Below are positions 10,044 through 17,577 of a stretch of 64,000 bases of DNA, piece after piece (the first letter of the stretch is position 1; every line of letters starts with the position of its first letter). The stretch lies in contig NZ_CP069127.1 in NCBI RefSeq assembly GCF_016811915.1, positions 2,579,001-2,643,000 of the forward strand. Reading direction: 5' to 3'. The notes under the pieces are model-generated. The model had not been told where the DNA came from and made no database searches. It saw nothing but the letters and a program-made list of their open reading frames with translations. This stretch comes from Brevibacillus choshinensis (lineage in GTDB: Bacteria > Bacillota > Bacilli > Brevibacillales > Brevibacillaceae). The position numbers and the translations under genes were made by a program.

Positions 10044-11302
10044 ACGTAAAAGCGGGGACCCTCACTATCCATTCGGATCGTCTGCAAAAACGGATTCAGG
10101 AATTGGCACAGATCGGGAAATTAGGGGAAACCGGCGTATGCCGACTGGCTTTGTCATCGGAGGATCGGGCGGGTGTGGATCTGGTGCGGAGCTGGATGGA
10201 GGAAGCGGGACTTCAGACACGGATCGATGACTTTGGCAATCTGATCGGCCGGGTGAATGGACGCAACCCGGATGCTCCCATCTTGATGGTCGGCTCGCAT
10301 ATCGATTCCCAGCCGTACGGGGGGCAATACGATGGTGCCATCGGTGTGCTCGGAGCACTGGAGGCGGTGCAGACCATGCTGGAGCAGTCCCTCGTGCCGG
10401 AGCAGAGCATCGAGGTCATCGCATTTTGCGATGAGGAAGGCTGCCGCTTTCAAAAAGGCCTGTTTGGCTCTCGCGGCATTTTGAATCGGCTCGAACCTGG
10501 AGAGCTTGATAGGGCCGACAAGAACGGAGTGACCCGCAGGCAAGCCCTGATTGATTTTGGCTGTGATCCGGACGCGTTGGAAGGGTCCGTCTATCCGGAA
10601 GGCAGCATTGGTGCTTTCCTGGAGCTGCACATTGAGCAAGGCCCCATTCTCGATCGTGCCGGCGAAGCCGTGGGAATCGTCTCTGCCATTTCCGGCCCGC
10701 TGTGGTGGACGGTAGAAATGACAGGCTTTGCTGGCCACGCGGGCTCCGTTCCCATGAGTATGCGCCAGGATGCACTGCTGGGCGCCGCCAAGGTCATTAT
10801 CGCTGTCAACGAGCTGGCAAAGCTGGACCCTTCCGCCCCCACAGTCGGTACTGTCGGTCACCTGGAGGTGTTCCCTGACTCGCGAAATATCATACCGGAA
10901 CGTGTGCGTTTCACGGTCGATCTGCGGGACATCGATTTGGAGCGCCGGAATGAGCGGGAGCAGGCATTGCGCGAGGTCATCGAACTGGCAGCGATGGAGG
11001 GCGGCCTGAAGTACACGATAACGGAAGATACAAACAGCGATCCGCGTTATTGTGCAGCCTGGATCAAAGACATCATTCGCGAGGAGGGCAAAGCCATGGG
11101 AATCGACCCGCGCGAGCTGATGAGCGGGCCTTTCCACGATGCGCTCGCACTCTCCTACGTGTGTGATTACGGCATGATTTTTGTGCGCTGCAAAGACGGC
11201 ATCAGCCATAACCCGCAGGAGTATGCCTCCCACGATGATGTCGCGCTCGGCACCGAGTTGTTGTACAAAACGGTCCTGCGGATGACGAATCCAGCGAAAT
11301 AG
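10040..11302 (+). CDS. M20-family N-carbamoyl/allantoate amidohydrolase-like enzyme
   Basis: A 420-residue zinc-type enzyme of the hydantoinase/carbamoylase branch of M20, which removes a carbamoyl or ureido group from amino-acid-like substrates. Metal ligands are in GSHIDS (about residue 82), GGQYDGAIG, CDEEGCRF, ELHIEQGP and the C-terminal DGISHNP. The lid/dimer domain starts near WWTVEMTGFAGHAGSVP. TTG at 10040 overlaps the stop of the amidohydrolase gene and has GAGGAGG 10 bases upstream. The family fits a role downstream of a cyclic-amide-opening enzyme. Substrate (allantoate, N-carbamoyl amino acid, or other) is not decided by the sequence. Confidence 0.82.
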   Translation: MNVKAGTLTIHSDRLQKRIQELAQIGKLGETGVCRLALSSEDRAGVDLVRSWMEEAGLQTRIDDFGNLIGRVNGRNPDAPILMVGSHIDSQPYGGQYDGAIGVLGALEAVQTMLEQSLVPEQSIEVIAFCDEEGCRFQKGLFGSRGILNRLEPGELDRADKNGVTRRQALIDFGCDPDALEGSVYPEGSIGAFLELHIEQGPILDRAGEAVGIVSAISGPLWWTVEMTGFAGHAGSVPMSMRQDALLGAAKVIIAVNELAKLDPSAPTVGTVGHLEVFPDSRNIIPERVRFTVDLRDIDLERRNEREQALREVIELAAMEGGLKYTITEDTNSDPRYCAAWIKDIIREEGKAMGIDPRELMSGPFHDALALSYVCDYGMIFVRCKDGISHNPQEYASHDDVALGTELLYKTVLRMTNPAK

Positions 11303-11316
11303 TCCCAAAGCCTGAC

Positions 11317-11346
11317 GCCCATCTTATCCGAAGGTGGGCATTTTTG
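11317..11346 (+). terminator. Terminator of the PucR-linked amide cluster
   Basis: GCCCATC and GGTGGGC arms around TTATCCGAA are followed by ATTTTTG, 15 bases after the stop of the M20 gene. Confidence 0.65.
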
Positions 11347-11421
11347 TGCACGGATAAGCGAGACATTATGGATGCTTTTTGCTATATTTTAGTCATGTGA
11401 AAAAAGAAGGAGTGTAGCGGC

Positions 11422-12279
11422 ATGAAAATGCGTGTTTCCGCTGTGCAGTATCATTTGCATACCATACATAGCTTCGATGAATTTGCCCATCAGGTAGAGC
11501 ACTACGTGAGAAACGCACAGGAGTACGATACCGAATTCCTGCTGTTCCCTGAACTCTTCACGACCCAACTGATGTCCATTGGTGACGAACAAGGGAACGC
11601 CCTGCCGATCACAGCCCTGCCTTCCTTCACCGAGCGATATGTGGAGCTGTTTCGCTCATTGGCAGCGAAATACGACATGTACCTCATTGGCGGGACCCAT
11701 ATTATCGAAGAAAACGGCAAGCTGTACAATACGGCTTTCCTCTTTTATCCCGATGGCCGTGTAGGCCAGCAAAAGAAGATCCATATCACGCCTTGGGAAG
11801 TCAAAGGGTGGAACATGGGAGCAGGCGATTCCCTGCAAATTTTTGAGACCGATAAAGGGAAAGTAGCCATGATCATTTGCTATGATATTGAATTCCCTGA
11901 GTGGGTGCGAATTGCGAAAGCACGTGGAGCGGACGTTATTTTCTGCCCATCTTGCACAGATGACCGCCATGCTTTCCACCGCGTCCGTTATACCAGCCAT
12001 GCGCGCACCATCGAAAATCAGGTGTACGTCGTACTGACAGGCACCGTGGGTTCCCTGCCTACCGTTGATTTCATGCGCGCCAATTTCGGACAAGCTGCGA
12101 TCCTGACGCCAAACGATGTGCCGTTCCCTCCGCGAGGCATTCTGGCTGAAGGGGAAATCAACAACGACATGCTGGTCACGGCAGATCTGGATCTCCAACT
12201 GCTGTATGATGTGCGGGAAAAAGGGTCGGTCACCACGTGGCGCGATCGCCGCGTCGATCTCTACACCGATTGGAAATAA
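11422..12279 (+). CDS. Carbon-nitrogen hydrolase (nitrilase superfamily)
   Basis: A 285-residue amidase-type enzyme. The nitrilase catalytic triad is visible: Glu44 in LLFPELF, Lys119 in KKIHITPWE and Cys153 in MIICYDIEFPE. Members hydrolyse amides to acid plus ammonia. The protein resembles the C-terminal half of Bacillus YhcX as I recall it, where a GNAT domain and a nitrilase domain are fused. Here the GNAT protein is encoded separately 23 bases downstream. A start at ATG 11422 is supported by GAAGGAGTG upstream. Likely cytosolic, with no signal peptide. The substrate is unknown. Confidence 0.85.
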   Translation: MKMRVSAVQYHLHTIHSFDEFAHQVEHYVRNAQEYDTEFLLFPELFTTQLMSIGDEQGNALPITALPSFTERYVELFRSLAAKYDMYLIGGTHIIEENGKLYNTAFLFYPDGRVGQQKKIHITPWEVKGWNMGAGDSLQIFETDKGKVAMIICYDIEFPEWVRIAKARGADVIFCPSCTDDRHAFHRVRYTSHARTIENQVYVVLTGTVGSLPTVDFMRANFGQAAILTPNDVPFPPRGILAEGEINNDMLVTADLDLQLLYDVREKGSVTTWRDRRVDLYTDWK

Positions 12280-12302
12280 AGTCATTCGGCAGGAGGCAGA
12301 GC

Positions 12303-12971
12303 ATGTACCGGAAAGAACTGTTCGTGTTTGAAAAGGACAAGCCGCATGCAGCCGTCGTACGGAACTACACGCAGGATGACTTCGACGAGCTCATCCGGAT
12401 CCAGGCAGAGAGCTTTCCGCCGCCCTTTCCCTCAGAGCTATGGTGGAATCGGGAGCAATTGACCAATCATGTCACGTTGTTTCCGGAAGGGGCCATTTGC
12501 GTGGAGGTGGAGGGCGTGCTGGCAGGCTCCATGACCGGGCTGCTCGTCGCGTTTGATCCTGCTCATCCCGAGCACAAGTGGGAAGAGATTACGGACAATG
12601 GGTATATACGCAACCACGATCCGAACGGAAATACCCTGTACGTCGTAGACATCTGCATACGTCCCAGCCATCGCAAGCTCGGCCTCGGCCAGCAGATGAT
12701 GCAGGCGATGTACGAATTGGTCGTGCAGCGGGGACTGGACCGATTGCTTGGCGGAGGAAGGATGCCAGGGTACGGCCGCTATGCTGATCAGTGGTCACCG
12801 GAGGAATATGTGGAGCGTGTGGTCGCTGGTGAGATCAGAGATCCGGTCATCACTTTTCTCATGCGCTGTGGCCGTACCCCGGTCCGTGTCGTTGCGGACT
12901 ATCTCGAAGATGAAGAATCACGAAATTACGCGACGCTGATGGAATGGAAAAACCCGTTTCGACGCAGCTGA
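12303..12971 (+). CDS. GNAT-family N-acetyltransferase
   Basis: A 222-residue acetyltransferase. The acetyl-CoA binding motif A is visible as LYVVDICIRPSHRKLGLGQQMMQAMYEL (about residues 112-139, with R-x-x-G-L-G at its core). ATG 12303 is preceded by GGCAGGAGGCAGAGC. It follows the nitrilase-type gene after 23 bases, and in some Bacilli the two occur as one fused protein, so they may act on the same compound (acetylation and amide hydrolysis). The protein substrate or amine acceptor cannot be predicted. The C-terminal 70 residues are specific to this subgroup. Confidence 0.78.
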   Translation: MYRKELFVFEKDKPHAAVVRNYTQDDFDELIRIQAESFPPPFPSELWWNREQLTNHVTLFPEGAICVEVEGVLAGSMTGLLVAFDPAHPEHKWEEITDNGYIRNHDPNGNTLYVVDICIRPSHRKLGLGQQMMQAMYELVVQRGLDRLLGGGRMPGYGRYADQWSPEEYVERVVAGEIRDPVITFLMRCGRTPVRVVADYLEDEESRNYATLMEWKNPFRRS

Positions 12972-13036
12972 ACCCAGAGTGGCGGACGTGCGCAAGAAAT
13001 CATTGCTGGCTGTATTTGAAGGAGGAAGAGTCATTC

Positions 13037-13708
13037 ATGGAATTTGTACGCATTCAACATATCGATGACCCGCTGTTTGCAAAAATGCACCGTTTGATGC
13101 AGGAAGTGTTTCCACCTGAGGAAGTACTGGATTACGAATTGTGGAGAGAGCCTCTGGAAGATCCGGGTATCCGCGTATTTGTGGCTGTGCATGAAGGAGA
13201 AGTGGTAGGGACTACCGAATATCGTTACTATCCGGACATGAACGTGGCGATGACGGACTTTACCATCGTGGGACGTGAGGGACTTGGCGTAGGACGTTTT
13301 CTGGCCAGAGAGCGCCAAAAGGATTTGAATGCGCTGGCAAAGGATAACGGAAAAGAACTGTACGGCATGTTTGCTGAAATCTACGATCCGTATCGAGTAG
13401 AAGAGCATGAGTTTGGCGGAATCAAGCCCATGGATCCGTTCGTTCGCCGCGAGGTATTGTCCCATTTGGGCTATAAGCGCACCAACATCGAGTACGTCCA
13501 TCCATCCTGGCAAAATGACGGAGAAGCGGTAACCGGCTTGGACCTTGGGTTCATGCCGACCAACGAAGACCAAACGACTCTGGAAGCTGACCTGATCGTG
13601 ACCTTCCTTAAGCGCTATTACGCAGTGCTGCCGCAAAAGCCACAGGCTTGGTTGGACATGGTAGAGAAATTGAGCGGCAAGGAAACGGTTGAGCTTTTGC
13701 CGATCTAA
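13037..13708 (+). CDS. GNAT-like acetyltransferase, unknown substrate
   Basis: A 223-residue protein starting MEFVRIQHIDDPLFAKMHRLM after a strong AAGGAGGAAGAG site. The segment GIRVFVAVHEGEVVGTTEYR, followed by MTDFTIVGREGLGVGRFLARERQ, has the strand order and the G-x-G-x-G-R loop of a GNAT fold. The rest is not recognisable. It may belong to the same transcript as the two preceding genes and ends at a strong hairpin 21 bases downstream. The family call is moderately sure; the function is unknown. Confidence 0.6.
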   Translation: MEFVRIQHIDDPLFAKMHRLMQEVFPPEEVLDYELWREPLEDPGIRVFVAVHEGEVVGTTEYRYYPDMNVAMTDFTIVGREGLGVGRFLARERQKDLNALAKDNGKELYGMFAEIYDPYRVEEHEFGGIKPMDPFVRREVLSHLGYKRTNIEYVHPSWQNDGEAVTGLDLGFMPTNEDQTTLEADLIVTFLKRYYAVLPQKPQAWLDMVEKLSGKETVELLPI

Positions 13709-13729
13709 ACAAATCCACCCAAGAAATCG

Positions 13730-13769
13730 ACTCCTGTGGAGCTGCCGGTTGGCTCCACAGGAGTTTTTT
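13730..13769 (+). terminator. Rho-independent terminator
   Basis: Thirteen-base arms ACTCCTGTGGAGC and GCTCCACAGGAGT followed by six T, directly after the GNAT-like gene. Confidence 0.85.
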
Positions 13770-13803
13770 ATGACAGCAAGACGAGAGGGGAGCTGAAACC
13801 ATC

Positions 13804-14049
13804 GTGAATGCGCAAAATGTTGCGACGATCCTTTTATATATGGCAGTTCTATTTCATCTGCTCGGGATGAGCGGCTGGGTCGTTCCTTCCATGACTCAAC
13901 CGATTCAACTCGCCACGCTAGGTCTGCTGTTGACAGCGATTTTCGTCCTGAGAAAAAAGAAGCGCAAGACCAAGCGGCGTCCACGCAAACCGCCAGCAGA
14001 GGTGACCGCGATGCTGGATCGTGCGGAGGGGGGAGAATCCGGACATTGA
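13804..14049 (+). CDS. Small membrane protein of unknown function (81 aa)
   Basis: I do not recognise this protein. Two hydrophobic helices (about residues 7-27 and 33-48) are followed by a strongly basic cytosolic tail (RKKKRKTKRRPRKPP) and an acidic end. The pattern suggests a membrane-anchored protein with both ends inside the cell. GTG 13804 is preceded by GAGGGGAG at a suitable distance. It stands alone between two hairpins. Confidence 0.55.
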   Translation: MNAQNVATILLYMAVLFHLLGMSGWVVPSMTQPIQLATLGLLLTAIFVLRKKKRKTKRRPRKPPAEVTAMLDRAEGGESGH

Positions 14050-14060
14050 TCCATGGCGTG

Positions 14061-14106
14061 CGGGAGGACTGGAGTGAGGTTTCCTTGCCAGTCACTCCCG
14101 GTTTTG
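14061..14106 (+). terminator. Terminator of the small membrane protein gene
   Basis: Arms CGGGAG-GACTGG and CCAGTC-A-CTCCCG are followed by GTTTTG. Confidence 0.7.
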
Positions 14107-14199
14107 TTGCATGCAATGACAAAGGAAAAATGGAAGGGCACGGCGAAAACAGTGAATGAGGAACGGAAAATGCTGGGGGGGTCAAAAATTCAAACACAC

Positions 14200-14239
14200 T
14201 GTTGCGTTTGCAACAAATAGTGTTGTTGCGCATGCAACA
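14200..14239 (+). promoter_or_regulatory. Tandem palindromic operators upstream of the ECF transporter operon
   Basis: Two copies of TGTTGC-N4-GCAACA (14200-14215 with GTTT in the middle, 14224-14239 with GCAT) lie with centres exactly 24 bp apart. The arms are perfect in both copies and only the middle differs, which is the pattern of a dimer-binding operator pair. They lie about 45-80 bp upstream of a TATAAT at 14281. The protein that binds is not known; the site does not match the BirA, Zur, Fur, CcpA or PurR consensus known to me. Confidence 0.6.
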
Positions 14240-14375
14240 CTTCTGGAACACTCTGAAACAAGCGAATTCAGATATATGCCTATAATTAACTGAAAATTTA
14301 AAACATACTGATTTGGCATAGGAGTTGCTTGTTAGTTCTATCGCTACGGAAAATCACGCAAAGTGAGGGGAGCGC

Positions 14376-15245
14376 ATGTCGAACCAACCTATAATTCGCG
14401 TCGAGGACGTCTCGTTTGCCTACCAGGTAAACCAGGATCAGCAAATACCCGTGCTCCAGAACGTCTCCCTCGAAGTCTTTCCCGGAGAGTATCTGGCGAT
14501 CATCGGTCACAACGGTTCCGGCAAATCGACACTTTCCAAACACCTCAATGGGATTCTCACGCCGCGCGATGGAAATGTCGTGGTTAACGGCATTAACACC
14601 CGAGATAAAACGCGTATCCATGAAGTGAGAAGCCGTGTGGGCATGGTCTTCCAGCACCCGGACAACCAGATTGTGGCGACCATTGTGGAGGATGACGTGG
14701 CATTCGGCTTGGAAAATATCGGGGTTTCAGCAGAAGAGATGAAGGAGCGGATTGACTTTGCCTTGGACGCAGTCGGGATGAGTGCTTTTCGTCATCGCCC
14801 GCCACATCATCTATCCGGGGGGCAAAAGCAGCGCATCGCGATCGCGGGCATCCTGGCCATGAAGCCGCAGTGCCTCGTTCTGGATGAAGCGACGAGTATG
14901 CTGGACAGTTATGGAAGACAGGATATTTTGGCTGTGGTTCGAAGGCTGCACCGGGAAGGTATGACGATTGTGACCGTTACCCATCACATGTCAGAAGTAG
15001 CGGAAGCAGATCGGGTGGTTGTGATGGAAGGGGGCAAAGTAGTGCTGCAAGGTACCCCGCGGGAGGTATTCTCCTATCAGGAAAAGCTGCGCGAGCTTCA
15101 CCTCGACGTACCAGATGCCAGCCGTATCGCACAGCTGGTCCACTCTGAATTTCCGACCTTCACCCGAGACTTGATTCATAACGAAGAAGTAGTCGCTGAG
15201 GTCAATCGTTTGCATGTCAGGACGATGGAGGCGAGTGGTTCATGA
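14376..15245 (+). CDS. ecfA1: ECF transporter ATPase EcfA1 (CbiO type)
   Basis: A 289-residue ATPase of an energy-coupling factor vitamin/metabolite importer. Walker A GHNGSGKST, Q-loop VFQHPDNQ, signature LSGGQKQR, Walker B CLVLDEATSMLD and switch His in VTHHMSEV are all present. The DEATSMLD form is typical of the A1 subunit, whose partner carries DEPTAGLD. ATG 14376 is preceded by GAGGGGAG. The stop overlaps the ATG of the second ATPase. The operon carries its own S component, so this is a dedicated copy rather than the shared ECF module usually found beside ribosomal genes. Confidence 0.88.
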   Translation: MSNQPIIRVEDVSFAYQVNQDQQIPVLQNVSLEVFPGEYLAIIGHNGSGKSTLSKHLNGILTPRDGNVVVNGINTRDKTRIHEVRSRVGMVFQHPDNQIVATIVEDDVAFGLENIGVSAEEMKERIDFALDAVGMSAFRHRPPHHLSGGQKQRIAIAGILAMKPQCLVLDEATSMLDSYGRQDILAVVRRLHREGMTIVTVTHHMSEVAEADRVVVMEGGKVVLQGTPREVFSYQEKLRELHLDVPDASRIAQLVHSEFPTFTRDLIHNEEVVAEVNRLHVRTMEASGS

Positions 15246-16102
15246 CACAGCTGATGGTAGATATCCAGAATTTGTCCCATATTTACATGCAAGGCACGCC
15301 ACTCGAGCACCGCGCTCTGGACAGCGTTACCCTGCAGGTAGCGCAAGGTGAGTGCATGGCCATCATCGGGCATACAGGCTCGGGAAAATCCACGCTGATC
15401 CAGCATCTCAATGGATTGATCCGCCCTCAGTCCGGTCGTGTGGTCATCAATGGGATCGACGTTTCCGAGCCCAAAGTCGATATCAAAAGCTTGCGCAGGC
15501 AGGTGGGACTCGTCTTTCAAAATCCTGAAGATCAGCTGTTTGAGAAGCTGGTAGGGGATGATGTCGCGTACGGACCGTTTAAAATGGGGCTGCCGCTGGA
15601 AGAAGTGAGAAATCGCGTGCATTGGGCGATGGAGCTGGTGGGACTGTCTTTTCAGGAGATGCGGGATCGTCCCACGTTTGCCCTGAGCGGCGGGCAAAAA
15701 CGCAAGGTCGCTTTGGCAGGCGTTCTCGCCCTGCAGCCAAAAGTACTGGTGCTGGACGAACCGACGGCTGGCCTCGATCCCGTTTCGCGCAGGGAACTGC
15801 TCGAACGGATTCGCCATCTCAATCGCGAAGAGAATTTGACAGTGATTTTCGTCTCTCACAACATGGAGGAGGTCGCACAACTCGCGGACCGGGTCTATGT
15901 CATGGCAAACGGGAAGGCCGTGTGCGACGGTACGCCGCGGCAAATATTTGGAAACGAAGAACTGCTGCGCCAGCATCATATCGGAACGCCTGAATCCGTA
16001 GACATCCTGTACAGGCTGCGAGAAGCAGGCCATGGAATCAATCCGGAAGCATTTTTACCGGAAGAGGCGGCGAACGAAATCTTGAAACTGCTCAAGCGCT
16101 AA
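15242..16102 (+). CDS. ecfA2: ECF transporter ATPase EcfA2
   Basis: A 286-residue partner ATPase. Walker A GHTGSGKST, VFQNPEDQLFE, signature LSGGQKRK, Walker B VLVLDEPTAGLDP and FVSHNMEEV are complete. The final segment VDILYRLREAGH matches the C-terminal extension of EcfA2 proteins. It overlaps ecfA1 by 4 bases, and the heterodimer A1-A2 docks on the T subunit encoded next, 13 bases downstream. Confidence 0.88.
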   Translation: MTQLMVDIQNLSHIYMQGTPLEHRALDSVTLQVAQGECMAIIGHTGSGKSTLIQHLNGLIRPQSGRVVINGIDVSEPKVDIKSLRRQVGLVFQNPEDQLFEKLVGDDVAYGPFKMGLPLEEVRNRVHWAMELVGLSFQEMRDRPTFALSGGQKRKVALAGVLALQPKVLVLDEPTAGLDPVSRRELLERIRHLNREENLTVIFVSHNMEEVAQLADRVYVMANGKAVCDGTPRQIFGNEELLRQHHIGTPESVDILYRLREAGHGINPEAFLPEEAANEILKLLKR

Positions 16103-16115
16103 GGAGGGGAGCAAG

Positions 16116-16952
16116 ATGTCAGCGGAATTCGAATTGACCCGCAATATAACCATTGGCCAGTATTTACCGACAGGCTCCATCGTACACCGCCTGGACCCGC
16201 GATTTAAGCTGGCTGCTTTTGTCGTCCTCATTCTGGCGATCGCCATCTGCAACACCTATGTAGGGAATGTGTTTGCCATCGTGATGTGCGTCTGGCTGTT
16301 CCAAGTATCGAAAATCCCGATCCACTACGGTATCTCCGGAATCAAGCCAGCCATTCCGTTTATCATCGTTCTCGCGATTCTACAGCTCCTCTTTTACGGT
16401 GGGATCGCAAACGGCGGGGCTGTTTACTTCGAATATGGCTTTGTCAAAATCACGAGTGAAAGCATTCGGCTCGTACTGGTATCGGCAATGCGCTTCGTAG
16501 AAGTCATCTTTCTGTCCAGTGTCCTGACGCTCAGTACCTCTACCACTGAGCTGACACACGGCATGGAACGACTGCTCGGCCCGCTCCAAAAAGTGAAGTT
16601 TCCCGTCCATGCTTTTGCGCTGATCATTACCATCGCCATTCGCTTCGTACCGACGTTCGCGATGGAGATGGAGAAAATGATGAAAGCGCAGGCTTCCCGA
16701 GGAGCGGATTTTGGCACGGGCGAATGGTGGAGAATCGTTCAGCGCACGAAAGACATGTTTCCGATTATCATCCCCCTCTTCAACGTCGCATTGGCCCGTG
16801 CGGAAGACTTGATCTTGGCGATGGAAGCCCGGTGCTACATTCCAGGAGCGGCTCGCACGAGATTTGCGCATTACACGGCGACCGGCAAAGATTACGTGGC
16901 AGTGGGGCTGAGTGTAGTCATTTCCGTCATCATGCTCGCCATACCTTGGTAG
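16116..16952 (+). CDS. ecfT: ECF transporter transmembrane coupling subunit EcfT
   Basis: A 278-residue membrane protein that links the ATPases to the substrate-binding S subunit. It has about five to six helices. The two coupling-helix motifs seen in EcfT proteins are AQASRGADF (about residues 190-198) and AMEARCYIPGAART (about 238-251), the latter with Cys where many members have Gly. AAGGAGGGG precedes ATG 16116. A short GGGA-AGT-CTCCC hairpin at 16960-16974 lies between this gene and the S component. Confidence 0.87.
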   Translation: MSAEFELTRNITIGQYLPTGSIVHRLDPRFKLAAFVVLILAIAICNTYVGNVFAIVMCVWLFQVSKIPIHYGISGIKPAIPFIIVLAILQLLFYGGIANGGAVYFEYGFVKITSESIRLVLVSAMRFVEVIFLSSVLTLSTSTTELTHGMERLLGPLQKVKFPVHAFALIITIAIRFVPTFAMEMEKMMKAQASRGADFGTGEWWRIVQRTKDMFPIIIPLFNVALARAEDLILAMEARCYIPGAARTRFAHYTATGKDYVAVGLSVVISVIMLAIPW

Positions 16953-17016
16953 TAAGCACGGGAAGTCTCCCGATGAGGGATTTCCATAGAGAAGCAGAAA
17001 TAAAGGAGGAATATGC

Positions 17017-17574
17017 ATGGAGAAAGGCTTGACAGTGCGCAGGATCGTCATTGCAGGTGTGTTGGGAGCGATCGCTATCTTGCTCGGCGTCACGCGCCTG
17101 GGCTACATCCCGGTTCCGACGGCAGCGGGGAATGCAACGATCTTGCACATCCCGGCAGTCATTGGCGGAATCATGGAGGGCTGGGGCGTTGGCATGATCA
17201 TCGGTCTCATTTTTGGAGTCTCTTCTTTCTTAAACGCCACCGTTCCCTTGTTTAAAGATCCGCTCGTAGCGATCCTGCCTCGCCTTTTCATCGGGGTGAC
17301 CGCGTATTTTACCTACGTAGGGCTGAAAAATGTCAACCAGTACGTCGCGATTGGGGTTGCAGGATTTGTCGGTTCCATGACCAACACGTTGCTCGTCCTC
17401 GGGATGGCCGTCATTCGCGGTTATATGGCGGCTGGAGTAGCGGCGACAGTAGCGATCACCAGCGGTTTGCCGGAAGCGATCGTGTCCGTCATCGTGACGT
17501 TGGCAGTCGTGGCGGCGTGGAAAAAGCTGGGCTCTTCCGGGAAGCAAAAATCTAAAATTTCTGGAGATTTTTAA
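17017..17574 (+). CDS. ECF transporter substrate-binding S component
   Basis: A 185-residue integral membrane protein with about six hydrophobic helices and the short basic N-terminus (MEKGLTVRRIVIAGVLGA) usual for S components, which contacts EcfT. The general ECF S fold is clear, including the loop region around RLGYIPVPTAAGNATILH that would line the binding pocket. The vitamin specificity is not evident, and no riboswitch is visible upstream. The genes that follow encode an S58 and an M20 hydrolase, so the imported molecule probably contains an amide or peptide bond that is cut after uptake. AAAGGAGGAAT precedes the ATG. Confidence 0.8.
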   Translation: MEKGLTVRRIVIAGVLGAIAILLGVTRLGYIPVPTAAGNATILHIPAVIGGIMEGWGVGMIIGLIFGVSSFLNATVPLFKDPLVAILPRLFIGVTAYFTYVGLKNVNQYVAIGVAGFVGSMTNTLLVLGMAVIRGYMAAGVAATVAITSGLPEAIVSVIVTLAVVAAWKKLGSSGKQKSKISGDF

Positions 17575-17577
17575 GCG

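Larger units (their letters stand above)
14050..14375 (+). other. Intergenic region: terminator, paired operators and leader of the ECF operon
   Basis: 326 bp without a gene. It holds the terminator of the small membrane protein gene (14061-14106), an isolated palindrome TTGCATGCAA (14107-14116), two 16-bp palindromes (14200-14239), a TATAAT at 14281-14286 that is a possible -10 without a good -35, and a leader of about 85 bases. Confidence 0.7.
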
